Part shown: positions 35,139 to 47,004 of the stretch, piece after piece | Numbering within the stretch: the first letter of the stretch is position 1 | Layout of the letters: every line of letters begins with the position of its first letter | Assembly: GCA_905183005.1 (NCBI GenBank) | Contig: CAJJDO010000081.1 | Coordinates: forward strand, 254,212-318,211 | Direction of reading: 5' to 3' | Length of the DNA: 64,000 nucleotides | DNA from: Paramecium pentaurelia | Lineage: Eukaryota > Ciliophora > Oligohymenophorea > Peniculida > Parameciidae | Made by a program: the position numbers and the translations under genes | The notes under the pieces: generated by a model | What the model was told of the DNA's origin: nothing | The model's input: the letters and a program-made list of their open reading frames with translations, nothing else | The model's database searches: none

Positions 35139-36602
35139 ATGGGTAAATAAATGGAAAAAGTTGAAAATATAAAAGACAAAGGAAGAACTAATTCAATATA
35201 AAAATCAATTAAAAATAATGAAAGCTTAGCTGAGATAAACAAAGAAAAATTATTTATTAGTATCTAAAGAAGGAGATATTTAACTGATATTAAGAACGTA
35301 TTTCTTGTTTCTACACTTAACAAAAGAAGTATATAAGCTATTCTTACTTAACTTGAAGTATTCACAAAAGAAAAGCTCTCTTTTGTTTTCTCAAGAATTA
35401 TTTCATACTGTAAAAAGTAAGAATAAACTGAAGTTTCAAAAAAAGCAATGAATACTATATTTTAAATTCTTAGGAAAAAAAGTTAAAATGATAAGAGAAA
35501 ACCTAAAGATTTTTATATTAACAAAAAAGAATATAATAACTTTTTAAAAGCAGACCCTGAAAATAAAGAGCTTGCTCAAAAAGTTTTAAAATAAATATCT
35601 TAAGAAATATCTGAATTAGTAAAAATAATTAAAGGAATGATTTCTGAAATATAATAATATAATTCTTAATTGTCAAAAATATTTAAAAAAGCAGAAGAAT
35701 TTCTTAGAATAGAAGAATTTTCAAAATTATCACCTAAAATAGTTGAATGGTAGTAATTACCTAGATTACCATATATAAAGTTTGAAATTGAGAAGGTAAG
35801 GAAGGAGTTTGTAAAGATTCAAAATAAGAAAATATTTGAAGAATATTAAATATTTGATAAATAATTAGAAGAATTAATTGGACAAGAAAAACATTTAAAT
35901 TTACAAAAAGGGAATCTAATAGATGAATAAAATCCAGAATTAATAAATTTAATTCAATAATAAATTAATTAATATTAAATTGATAAAGATATCGAACTTA
36001 GCAATATATAAAAACCATTAGAAAAATTAATAAAAAAAAAACAAAAATTAGATAAAGAATATAAAAATTTGTTTTCATCAGTAGATATCTAAAAAAGGTT
36101 TTATTTAATACCTGAGATAATTTAGCGGATATAAACATTCCCAGAATTGGATTAAAACTATTCCAAAAATAAGAGTATGTTATTGATCAAATATTTGCTT
36201 TAAATGGTGTTATAAACTCTTGAGGTAAATGAATTTCAAAACAAAAATCTAAACAATAATATATTAAAGTAAGAGAAGCCGTTTAATATGTTTAAATAAT
36301 TTCAAAGTAAAGAGTCAATAGAAGAGGAATAATTGAATTAATCTCCTTCAGAATAATAGAATCTACAAATAAATTCAGATGATCAAAACAATTCTTAATG
36401 TCCTAGCAGTAATCATGGAACCTAATAAATTTAAGTTTAAAACTCTTAAGATCAAAATAAATATGATAATAAGTAGACTACATATCAAAGTTATGAAAAT
36501 GAATTTAAGCCTAAATTGCAAAAGTATAATGAAGAAGATTGCAGAATAGTTGAATAAGGTGATTATGAATCATATATACGATTTGATATTATTAAAATTT
36601 GA
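35139..36602 (+). CDS. Hypothetical Lys/Glu/Gln-rich protein (intronless)
   Basis: 487 aa in one uninterrupted frame, unusual here because most genes this long carry several introns. It starts MGKQMEKVENIKDKGR. Residues 1-250 are helical and basic (NKRSIQAILTQLEVFTKEKL), residues 250-330 form coiled coil (LEELIGQEKHLNLQKGN), then a moderately hydrophobic helix region, and residues 390-487 are N/Q/S-rich and disordered. There is no Cys pair, signal peptide or enzyme motif. The intronless state and A-rich codons could reflect retrocopying or chance. Confidence 0.6.
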
Positions 36603-36797
36603 TATTTACAATTATTTTTGATTTTGTAATATGTAATAATATATTACAATTTTTATTATCTTAGTATCATTTTAAATAATGATACTTTACTATAACCAAT
36701 TAGAAGAATACATAAAAGGTGTTAATAGCCATTTAAACTATTGATGAAAACTATATATAGATATTAAAGTTTAATTTAAAAAGTAAAAGATCAAATT

Positions 36798-37103
36798 ATG
36801 GTGGATGAATTGAGAGAGAATGTAAAGAAGCCATTGATTGAATAATTCAAAATCAATAATTCAGTCATACTTTTTTTTAAGGGGGCATATATTAAATCAA
36901 TAGATAATTTGAGTATTAGAATTTTTCAATCACAATTAAATCTATATTAAAATGCTTATAAGTAAATGAAGTGTTTGATTCTGAGAGGAATTGTAGAATT
37001 TGACATTTATTTCAATCAGATAAGTTTTTCAAACTTTTATTAATAATTTAAGTTATAATTATTGATATATATATAAATATATTTTTTAAGATAATTTTAA
37101 TGA
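36798..37103 (+). CDS. Small hypothetical protein (3' end doubtful)
   Basis: 101 aa in a single frame. It begins MVDELRENVKKPLIEQFK and is moderately hydrophobic (NSVILFFKGAYIKSIDNL). The last 20 codons are nearly pure A/T and look like non-coding DNA, so the true end may be earlier, through an intron I could not place. As read, its TGA (37101-37103) overlaps the next gene's ATG. Confidence 0.4.
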
Positions 37104-37810
37104 GTAATAATTTGAACACTTCTGAAATATATAATAATGCTGCTGCTCTCTAGACGCTTTTACATGCCTTATGTAAGTCAGTGTCCCATACTGATGAAGA
37201 ATTCAATCTGAAATATGATGTTTATGAGGCAAATAAATTTTAATATTTTAGAGATTGATGAGAACTTATAATAGATGGGGATATGGTGCTTAGATGACAA
37301 CTTTTGGATCATTAACATATTATTGTTTGAAGGCAAATGGTGTTAAGAGCAAATTAACTTTTGGTTTTTTGTATATATACTGGATAAATCATTTCTTTAC
37401 TGTTGGGAGTTTTATTGGAGTGACTTTTTCTTTACCTTGGGCAATGAGACATCTATAATAAGTAGATTAGAAATCTAATCTATATTAATAATTAACGCAA
37501 ATTTAAAATCTAATAAGAAATCGTAAAGATGAATCAGATAGTGAATTAAATAACATGTTTTATGCATTAAGAGTAATAAATAATGAAGTAAATTTATATC
37601 ATTAATATTTATTTACAGAAAGTTTAAGATTAGAAGAGAACTCAATTAGTAGAAAACGATTTTTTTGATAAACATCCTGAATATGTACCTTAAGTAATGT
37701 AGGAAAATCTAAGACTTCCATATTTGGATTATTTCTTAGTGCGATTTGCTTATTTTACATTTACAAGATGGATTACAAGAGTTGGACAATTTGCAGGAAT
37801 TATACAATGA
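37100..37810 (+). CDS. Hypothetical membrane protein
   Basis: 215 aa after introns of 32 and 31 nt; the spliced length is a whole number of codons. After a soluble start (MSNNLNTSEIYNNAAALQTL) there are two probable membrane helices (MTTFGSLTYYCL and FLYIYWINHFFTVGSFIGVTF), a charged loop, and an amphipathic C-terminal part (LDYFLVRFAYFTFTRWITRV). No family recognised. Its stop TGA (37808-37810) overlaps the ATG of the Canopy-like gene. Confidence 0.6.
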
Positions 37811-38307
37811 TAATTTTATTGTATATAACATTAATACTCACAATAAATGCTAAAAAGAAGTTCGACCCTCTCTCTGTGAGACCTAGAACTTTCGATAAAC
37901 ATATCTATTGTATGGGATGTTAGGCTATTATAAGAGAGACACTTAAAGAAATTAAATAAAGCAGAAGTGAAATTTTGATTGAAGATGCTTTGAGTACAGT
38001 TTGTGACAAGGAATTCATAGGTTATGCATATATAAGTAGAACAGTTCAATCTGGATGTAATGTATTTATAGGAGGTTGGAGAGACAAATTATCTGAATAT
38101 CTAATGGAAAGAGAATCAAATGAAACAATTGAAGATTAATTTTGTGTAGAATATACAAAGGCTTGTTTTGAAATCAATCCATTAGAAGTATAAGAATATA
38201 GAAAGAAAATGCATTAATAAAAATAACCTGTTTACATGGATGGATAATATTTTATGCCTGATGAGAATGGATATGTGGATAAAACAAGAGATTTGGTTGA
38301 ATTGTGA
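37807..38307 (+). CDS. Secreted/ER saposin-like protein of Canopy type
   Basis: 166 aa, intronless. MIILLYITLILTINA is a clear signal peptide. The mature part has the Canopy (CNPY)/MIR-interacting saposin pattern of six Cys: YCMGCQAIIRETLKEI, then STVCDKEF, SGCN, and FCVEYTKACFE. The basic KKKFDPLSVRPRT stretch before the first Cys also fits. Canopy proteins are ER-resident co-chaperones for surface receptors. No KDEL-type end is present (it ends TRDLVEL), as for some family members. The start ATG overlaps the upstream stop by 3 bases. Confidence 0.75.
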
Positions 38308-38373
38308 GTATATAAAGAAGTTTATTTGAATAAATGTAAATTCTTATCAAGGTTATTAATATATAATTATCAT

Positions 38374-40868
38374 ATGTCTACAAAGTCTTTGGAGGAAGAA
38401 GTCAAATCTCTTGAATCGAAGGTACTTTATGAAACTTAGTAAAAAAGATTAGTAAGATGATAGATGAAATTGAAGGATTAGATAAATATTATGCAGATAA
38501 AAGTCATTAGCTTTTTCATTTGAATACTTAAATTGAAGGTCTTTCAAAATCTTTAAAATAAAGAAAAGAATTAGGAACAGATAAAATTAAAGAACAATTA
38601 GAACAAGAATAAGTAGTTTTAAAGAAGAGTTAAGAATAAACTGATGTTAAACTAAGAAAAACATTTTAAAATTTCTTTACTCAATAGAAAACTAGAATGT
38701 ATTTATTAGCTAATAAATCAAACTAAAAAATGGATGTTAATTCTGTAGCAGTATTTTTATTAGAAAATCCTCATAAATTTGTATTAACCAAATGGAGTGA
38801 AGATGAAACTTAAGATTTTAATGATGGATTTTCTGTAATTTATAGATGTGTAACATTTTTAATTAAAAAAACAACAACATTATAATAAATATTTGAATGG
38901 AGTGTTTAATATTGGGAATTGTCTAGAACTGAATATACAATGGTTGATAAAAATTGTAATTGTATGGATCTATTAATGAATTATTCAGCTGAAAATTTCT
39001 TCTCTGCTCATAAAGAACAAGTCTAATTTGCATGTCTATATGTATATCGTAAATAATTGGCTACAAACTTTTTACTTGATGAATAAAAAATTAATATTTC
39101 ACTTCCAAATAGAAATTAATAAACTAGTTAGGATGATGAAAATATTAAATAAATAAGAAAAGAATTAGATGATTTTGTAGATGTTTAACCTGGTTTAAAA
39201 CTTTATGAAAAACAAGATTAAGAAGAAAATAATGAAAGTACTAATATCAGTATAGGTTGGAAAATATTTCTATTGATCTTATCAGCTACTCTTCTTATCT
39301 TAATATATTTGAATTCCAAAAATATTATGGATTATGAAACAACTTCTTAAGTTAGATTAACATTACATAATTATCTACTTGAAGTTAAAAATGGTTTAAA
39401 TACTGTATCTACTATAGATGATCTGTATAAAAAGATTAATTTGATTACAATAGTGGATAAGTTTAATGTGACTTAATCAGATGGATCTATTTAAGAAGAA
39501 ATTAAAATTTAATTCTAATTTATTTAAATGGGACCTAAATTTAAAGTATTTTAGGTATAAAGTAGTAATTATACTTGTAATGAAATTGAACTTGCATCTG
39601 GATATAATGAATGTTATTATTCTATATATAGTGACAAAAATGCTTTAAAATCTTAAATAAAATCTACTGATGGTAATACATATCCTTGGGGTGAATATAA
39701 AACAGCAGAAGATTCTGGTGTATTTCCTTTTAGTGGAATTCTCTCAAATTATGATGGAGGTGGTTTTGATGAATCTTATGATTCTTATGAATATGTTGAT
39801 GATAAAGTCTAAATGCATAAATCTTAAGGTATGTTTAATATTTATACAACCAAAATGGTACTTTTCAATATTGTAATATATGATGATAGTAGAGAATAAT
39901 TTTATGTTATTTATTATTTCTTTGAAATTGCTCCTAGTTATGAGATTGTTCAATAATTACACATGTAGAGTTTCAGATGTCTGAAACCAGAAGAATCAGC
40001 TAATTTCTGGCTTACTGAATATATTATGTTAACTATATCAGGAATTTTAAATTCTATTATGATATTTGTTGCTGTTAAAGAGACTTTAAATTAAATTAAA
40101 AAGAAATATTAAGACTTTTAAATTAGAAGAGATTTTACTGCCTTTATATAAGTTGGTATAATGTATTAATTAACTATATTTATTTTATAATTGGTAAGTT
40201 TCTTAATGTTTTCATCAATCCCTTCTGATTCATTGAATATATTATAAAATTCTGCAGAATCTTCAATAATGTATTATGCAAATTAATTTAATGATGGATT
40301 AATAATCAGAGGAGTTCTAATAATTTTAGTAGGTTTTAACACTCTTAAATTATTTTAAATTTCAGAATCAGTTGCATTTGTTTAAGCTATGGCTGCAAAA
40401 GGAGCAGAAAATATCATTATGATTAGTAAAATTATATTTTATTAATATAGTCATTTTTGCAATAACTATTTTAGCTTCTTATGCATTCATCTTTTATTAA
40501 TTATTTTCATAAAGATTTGATGAATTTACAACTTATTATAGATCATTTATATCTACTTGTGGTATGTTCTTTCTTGGAAATTTTAAAATTTGGTTTAAAA
40601 TAGTGGATTATGAAGTTTAAACAATGATTATTATAACATCATTAGTATTTGTTACTTATACTTATGGAGCAACAGTTTTAGTGAATGCAGTCTTATAAGA
40701 AGTCTATCGAACAATCAGGTAATTGAAAATAATATTAATATTTTTAGTTATCGTACTGATCATCTACAAACAATTAAAGAATTTTATGCTAAGATTGATG
40801 AAATAAAGAATAAGATTCAATTAGCCATTTCATAATTGATTGATAAACTAAAAAGGAAAAATTAATGA
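38374..40868 (+). CDS. Polycystin-2-like (PKD2/TRPP) cation channel
   Basis: 804 aa after introns of 26, 25 and 29 nt. PKD2-type channels conduct cations in ciliary and other membranes; in ciliates, homologues act in mechanosensation and swimming. Residues 1-290 are cytosolic with a coiled-coil start (MSTKSLEEEVKSLE) and an unrecognised domain. TM1 is KIFLLILSATLLILIYL. A long extracellular polycystin domain follows (PWGEYKTAEDSGVFPFSGIL, then KTTKMVLFNIVIYDD-like). Then come TM2-TM6: FWLTEYIMLTISGILNSIMI, the TM3-4 region, GVLIILVGFNTLKLFQISES, FAITILASYAFIF, and a pore STCGMFFLGNF before TM6. The channel is basic at its C-terminus. The filter reads LGN where vertebrate PKD2 has LGD. Confidence 0.85.
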
Positions 40869-40887
40869 ATTTAGTTATATAAATTAA

Positions 40888-41692
40888 ATGAAATCATAAT
40901 GTTACTTACATGGTTATCCACTAGAATGTTAGAACTAATTACAAGATCTTTATAATCAAATACGTGAAGGAGAAGAGTTCATAACATTAGAAAGAATCTT
41001 TAAATTATTGAGAGTATTAATACTTACAATATATATATTAGACATATTAATATGATGTACCATTCTCCAATTTATGTAAATTGCTTAGAAAGGCTAATTA
41101 AGCATGTCATCAAAATGCAAAGAATCATTTAAATGAGTTAGCATTCCATCAATTACTTCATAATCATGATATACAGATGATTTATAAACCAAAGAAGGAT
41201 GAAACTGTAAATACACCTCCAACATTAGATGGATTATTTAAAAGAATAGGAGAATAGATAGAGAGGAAAAGATTGTAAGAGAAACTGAATGATGATAACA
41301 TCACAAACAAGGAGAAGTTTAATTTTATGCTGCAATTATTATAAGTAGGATCTCCTAGAAATGATAGAGAAAATTCTATTGTAATAGAGAAAGTAAAGAG
41401 TGTTAGGAAATTTAAAGATGATGAATTCAAATTATTTATTAAACCAAAAAAACCAAAGAGAAAGGCTGAAAGTATGTAGGAACCTCCATAAGTAATTGCA
41501 GAAACTAAATTTACTAAACTTCCAAATGCTACACTACATTTTCCAACTAGTAGAATTAGAAAATTACATGATCGTATGATGTAATAGATGGATGAAATTA
41601 GAATGGATCCAAATGTATAAAAATTGAGCAATATAATTCATAAATCATAGGGGAACCTGTCAATCAGGTTACCATAAATTTAATATATATGA
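40888..41692 (+). CDS. Basic hypothetical protein
   Basis: 258 aa after one 28-nt intron. The N-terminus is helical (CQNQLQDLYNQIREGEEFIT). The centre includes CKLLRKANQACHQNAKNHL, and then a Lys-rich stretch (FIKPKKPKRKAESM) that could be a nuclear-import or polyanion-binding signal. The C-terminus has KLHDRMMQQMDEIRMDP. No family recognised. It follows the polycystin gene by 19 bp and precedes the phosphatase gene by 17 bp. Confidence 0.55.
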
Positions 41693-41709
41693 AACCACAA
41701 CGATATTAA

Positions 41710-43029
41710 ATGGATTTTAATCTCTCAAAGTCATATATGCCATAGAAAATACAAATGAATCGTGATTCATCAGCCAAAAAACTCAGCAACTCAGAAGTGA
41801 ATGCTGCTATGCAAAAATACTTTTAATTACTCAAAAAGAAAGAGGGAAAAGTTTAGCATCCAATAATCACTCCAACTCAATCCTCTAAGATTTTAAGCTA
41901 ACTTGTGACCAAAGTCTCCCCATAACTAGATATTCAATTACCTGTTAAACCCCCAACTCCAACTGGAACTTAATCATATCGACCATCAACTGAAAAGAAA
42001 CCACATCATCGTCCTTAGCAATCTGTAGGTTAAAGCAAGGATCTTATTCTGAAAAAGTTGTAGAGTGCTTTGTTTTAGAAGCCAAAAACACAATCACAAC
42101 AGGTTACTCCTAAAAGTGCTGGAAAGGGCAGTCTAAGTGTTAACAAATATTTTGAGAGTACCAAGAAATTAACATCAGATCAACCACAATATTATATAAC
42201 TAAAGTTAAGAATGCTTTCACTAAACCTATTCATGACGATTATTTTAGTAGAATGTATAGAGAGCATTTTTTTTAAACATATTAAGGAATATATGTTGCT
42301 TCATATTTATAGCCAGCTGATCCTAAAGATCTTAAAAACAAATAAGTACGTCTTAAATAAAAGGATATTTATAAAAGTATCAATCTATTTAAACATATTT
42401 ATAGATAAAATTAGTATTGTTTTTGATCTTGATGAGACTTTGGTTCATTGTAATGAAAGTCTAGCCATTCCTAGTGATGTAATTCTTACTATTTAAGTAT
42501 CACCTCAAGAAACAATTAAAGCAGGAATCAATATTAGACCTGGGGCAATTAAATTACTTGAATTATTAGTCAATGACTTTGAATTGATTGTATTCACTGC
42601 ATCACATCCTTGTTATGCTTAAAAAGTTATTGAATATCTGGATCCTAATAAGACATTAATCTCTCATAGTTTGTATCGTGATAATTGTATAATGACTACT
42701 GGTGGTATGTACACTAAGGATTTAAGAATCTTTGATCGCCCTTTAAGTCAATTAGTTTTAGTTGACAATGCATCATATTCTTATGCTTGGCAATTAGAAA
42801 ACGGGATTCCTATTATCCCATTCTATGATAATAAGGAGGATAAAGAATTGGAATCCTTGTTAAAGTACCTAAGAAATATGCAAGGTTGCAAAGATGTTAG
42901 AGATTACAATAAGTTTATTATATATCTTAATAATGTAGAGAAAACCTTAAATTGTATCATTTCTAGGATCCATCAGGGCCTGGAGCAGTATATGAGAAAT
43001 TGTTTCAATAGAAGATGGAAATCTAATGA
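41710..43029 (+). CDS. SCP/FCP1-type phosphatase (HAD, DxDxT)
   Basis: 421 aa after introns of 28 and 26 nt. The catalytic domain starts ISIVFDLDETLVH, with the nucleophile Asp in the DxDxT motif. It continues with INIRPGAIKLLELL, LIVFTASHPCYAQKVIEYLD, ISHSLYRDNC, YTKDLRIFDR and LVLVDNASYSYAWQLENGIPI, the full order seen in small CTD phosphatases and Dullard/CTDNEP1. The 235-residue N-terminal extension is Ser/Pro/Gln/Lys-rich and disordered, with GC-richer codons. Substrates could be RNA polymerase II CTD or other phosphoserines; not decidable. Confidence 0.88.
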
Positions 43030-43042
43030 TATTTTTATTAAA

Positions 43043-43695
43043 ATGAATAACACTTTACTTCCCAACTTAGATGATAAGCCTTATTACCATATCTATGAGC
43101 CTTCATTAAAAGAGACACTCAATGCCAGTAGACTTTTTTTACATTATGTGATTTAGTTCATGTAGAATCATAAACAGAGTCCCTCTCTCCAAGTGATGAG
43201 AAATCTATTTACATTCAAAATCTAATCATGAGGATGTTCCCTGAAATCTAACTTCGATAACACAGTATCCTCATATGCTAACATCTGTATACTAAAACAT
43301 ATACTATCTTTTTCATGAATTCAAAATAAGTACCTTATAGCTATTGTTGCAATCGTCCACTCTAGGTTCGTTGCTATCCAATAGGTTTTGGATTAGTTTT
43401 GTGTTCAGGAGAGAGATGTCCTAAACCTGAATTGAAGGCATTTAAATTTAGTGACAATACTCCAAAATTAGAGGAGAAATTGAATAACAAATTGTCCAAA
43501 CTTATTTCCATGGGGAAACATAAACATGTCAATCTAATCTAATAGAAACAACGTTTAGGATTGGAAGAGTTCAAAAAACATGTTACCGAGGCTCCAGACA
43601 CAGTAATTGTGAAACCTCGTTCACAATCATATTATAAGGGAAGTTCAAATTTCTTGAAACGACCCTATAAATTATAAAAATGGATCCATAATTGA
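43043..43695 (+). CDS. Hypothetical protein with clustered Cys
   Basis: 207 aa after a 29-nt intron near 43131. Starts MNNTLLPNLDDKPYYHIYEP. The centre has IMRMFPEIQLRQHSILIC, then SYCCNRPLQVRCYPIGFGLV and LCSGERCPKPEL: six Cys in about 35 residues, which could bind a metal or form disulphides, although there is no signal peptide. The C-terminus is basic and ends in PYKLQKWIHN. The last 16 bp overlap the start of the phosphodiesterase gene in another frame. Confidence 0.6.
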
Positions 43696-46600
43696 GTCAC
43701 TACACATAATTCTTCATCGTTGTCACCAATCTTTGTAAGACCAACCAAATCACTTCTGAACAGAAGACTCTCCTAAAAACTAGTCTGACTCACAAAGAAG
43801 AGAAAATATGTCGCGTTCTCATTTAAAATAGTGGTCCTGGAAAGTATTCGTGAACCTACTCATTAAATTAGGGAAATGCAATTACGATAGGCATTACTAG
43901 ATTATTTAGATGAATAGAATAAGGCAATACAAAGAAGACGATAACATAAATCCAAGACTGTACATTTTATGAAAGATGTTACAGATGAAACTAAACAATA
44001 GAATGCAAATTAGTAAGATTAATAAATCCCTCTGCCTTTAGCAAGTGTAGGTGCAGTGATGATTAATCAACTTACAGAATTATTGAATAAGCATATTGAC
44101 AAACATAATTTACTTGTACCTGAAGACAAAGATAAGTTATTGTAATTATGCAATTTAATACTACAACTTACATCTGAATAAGGAGATCCAAATGGATAAT
44201 ATGCATAAAATACAGGTGACAATAATAAATTAGCAGAAATAAGTGAAAAAGATGCTGATTCTAGTGAAGAAGATGTATATGAGAAAATGAAAAGATAAAT
44301 CAATGATATCTATAAGGAATTAAAGAATATCTTTACTGGTAACTTGCATACACATTTACTTCTGATGTAAGAAGACATTTCTTATGAAAATTTATATTAA
44401 GTGCTGAAATTCCTTCTCAAAATACTTGTCGATGCTGATGAATTTACTTTTTTCATTCATCGAGACAAGGATTGGGAAGTATATTCTTCAGCCAATGATT
44501 CTATAAAAGATATCACTCCAGAAGATGCTTAAAAAGTAACTGATGAATTGGCATATATTCGACCATGTTATATACATAGAGTAGATTAAAAATAAAATCA
44601 ATATCCTCGAATTTAGGAGACTTGTAAAACTAATACATATGCATAAACATCCCTTGTTAAATTTTAATTGCAGATCAAAAATTATGAAGTCCTATTCTGT
44701 TTGCATTGGACAGATAAGGATAAAAAGAATATAAAGAGAAATTTTATTAAGTAATAAACATTTTAATTTAAATTAGTTATGCAAATATCTATGGTTTTAA
44801 TACAGATGTTACTCATTTAGCATAATTCTTAGTTGAGACTATCATAACTGCTAAAGTTTAATTTTTCAATCCTTTACGATTTGCTGATCATGTACAAGAT
44901 ATAGGAATTACATTTATGAGGATTTCAAGATTTTTGTTAATTGAAGGCATAAAAAAGGTTTTGAGTTTAAAATATGATGTTGAAAAAGTCTAATAGAATC
45001 AACCAATACTTAAGAAAGACAAAGATTTGCCTTCATTAAAAATAGAATTAAAAGATTCAAATCCAGTAACCTTAAATATCAATAATATGGATCTGAAAAA
45101 TGAACAAGATCAATATTTATACTCTCTTGTAAATATAATTTATAATATCATTTAGGTTATCTAAACATTAGAGAAGTATGATGGTTATGTAAAATTATGT
45201 TATGAAAAATCTGCATTTTATAAGTATTTCCTTAGAACTACTGATTCCTTATTGTTTGATTTTAATAAGCAAGGAGAATTAATTTTCTTAAGTAGACCGA
45301 TATCTAAATCTTTAAAGTAAACTAATATATCATATAATAGATAAAAATACAATATCAATTTTGATCCAAAAGCTATACTATACAATAAAATTACTTATCA
45401 GGATATATTCGCTGAAAACAGTATTATATCCAATATTGAGGTGAATATTTAGAATATTCATGAAAATAGACACAATCAATATTTAAGCAACCTTGAAATT
45501 CCTTAATTTGAAATATTTCTTAAAGTGATTGATAATGACTTTAAAGGATTCACAGTAATATTCCATGAAAATGAGGCTAGAAGACTTAAACATTATTTTA
45601 TGACTCTAAAGATTGACAATATGACTAATGATGTATAGAAAGAAGCTGAAGTCAATAAATCATTTGAAGAGGATATTTAAAAACAAATATTAATTTAATA
45701 CAATAAACATCAAACATTTAAGTTTCTAAATTAATTAGATGAAACATAAGATGTAGCAAATTCAATGATTGCTTTATTCATTCCAGAAAATGAATTATAA
45801 TAAATTAGACATCGTAAACCTGATGTAAAAGGTTCTGAATCATAAACAAAGGATATATTAAATGATTAATGGATTATACCTCCATAAAAAAAAAAGAAGA
45901 TTAGTTCAAGTGTTTATATTAAATATTAGCAATAATTAGAGTAAGTTGATGTAAATTAATTTAAAATTTATGAAAGAGATTCTTAATTAGATTTGTTTGA
46001 ATTTAATATTTTAATTTTGGATTCCTCACAAGAAAAGCATAGATTAGTTTATAGTATTTTAGAGAAAAATGGATTTATTACTTAATATCATATGAATAAT
46101 TAATGTTTAGCTTAATTTTTAAGTGTTCTATAAAAGAAATATAATAAGAAAAATAATTCATTTCATAATTATGATCATGGAATATCTGTTATGTAAAGTG
46201 CTCATTTTATGTTATAATGTGTAAAGGCTAAATAATTTATTGATGATTTCAGAAGGATGGCAACAATTATATCTGGATTATGTCATGATGTATCACATAC
46301 AGGTAGAACAAATATGTTCATGATTAATAGTTAATCTAAATTAGCCACAAGATATCATGATTCAAGTGTAAGAATCTTATTATTATTTAGCCTCTTGAAT
46401 AACATCATGCAGCCACTACAATATTTATGCTTAAAGATTAATCCCTCAATTTTTTGAGTAATTTAACTAAAGAATAGCATCAACAATTCAGACGCATACT
46501 AATCGATAATATTCTCTATACTGATATCAAGGTTCATTTTACACTCTTGAAAGATTTTGAGAGCAGAATTAAGGAAGATGTTTCAAAACCATTTGGAACT

Positions 46601-47004
46601 GGAGATGATGATCTTAAATTATTAACAGGAATGATAATTCATACTGCAGATTTCAATGGAGGAGCTAAAGTATTTGAAATCTCTAGAATTTGGTCTGAAA
46701 GAGTGAACAAAGAATTTAGTGCTCAATATGAAGAAGAGGGTAGATTGGGCATTCCATAAACACCTTTCTTAAAAGATTTGGATAAAATATACATAATGGC
46801 CAAATCTGAAATGGGATTCTTTAAAGTTATTGTAAGACCTTTATGGTTTACTCTAAATGCATTTTTTGTAAATATTTCAATATTACAAGCTATTAGGATG
46901 GTTATTTGCATTAGAGTATAACCAATCTTGATAATACTATTATTAGTTGGGAAAAGATCTATCATGCCAATCTTCCAAAAGAAGAACGAATATAATAATC
47001 ATGA
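43680..47004 (+). CDS. Soluble cyclic-nucleotide phosphodiesterase with GAF-like N-terminal region
   Basis: 1072 aa after introns of 28, 26, 23 and 29 nt. Residues 1-150 are basic; 150-700 contain two probable GAF-like regions (VDADEFTFFIHRDKDWEVYS and DQYLYSLVNIIYNIIQ-type helices with strand-rich cores), matching the regulatory halves of PDE2/5/6/11-type enzymes. The catalytic domain has HNYDHGISVMQSAHFM, CHDVSHTGRTN (HD-x2-HxG-x2-N), LEQHHAATTIFML, and HTADFNGGAKVFEISRIW with EEEGRLGIPQTPFL. The second HD motif has Thr where most have Pro. The start MDPQLSHYTQFFIV is inferred because splicing the 28-nt intron joins it in frame to the rest; it lies inside the preceding gene's last codons. 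Confidence 0.85.

Noticed and set aside
40865..40887. ATG at 40865 overlapping the polycystin-like gene stop
   Set aside because: This frame closes after eight codons; the real downstream gene starts at 40888 in another frame, so there is no overlap here.
46547..46759. Seventy-codon frame that could be a separate small gene
   Set aside because: It is the catalytic core of the phosphodiesterase at 43680-47004; it only looks separate when TAA and TAG are taken as stops.
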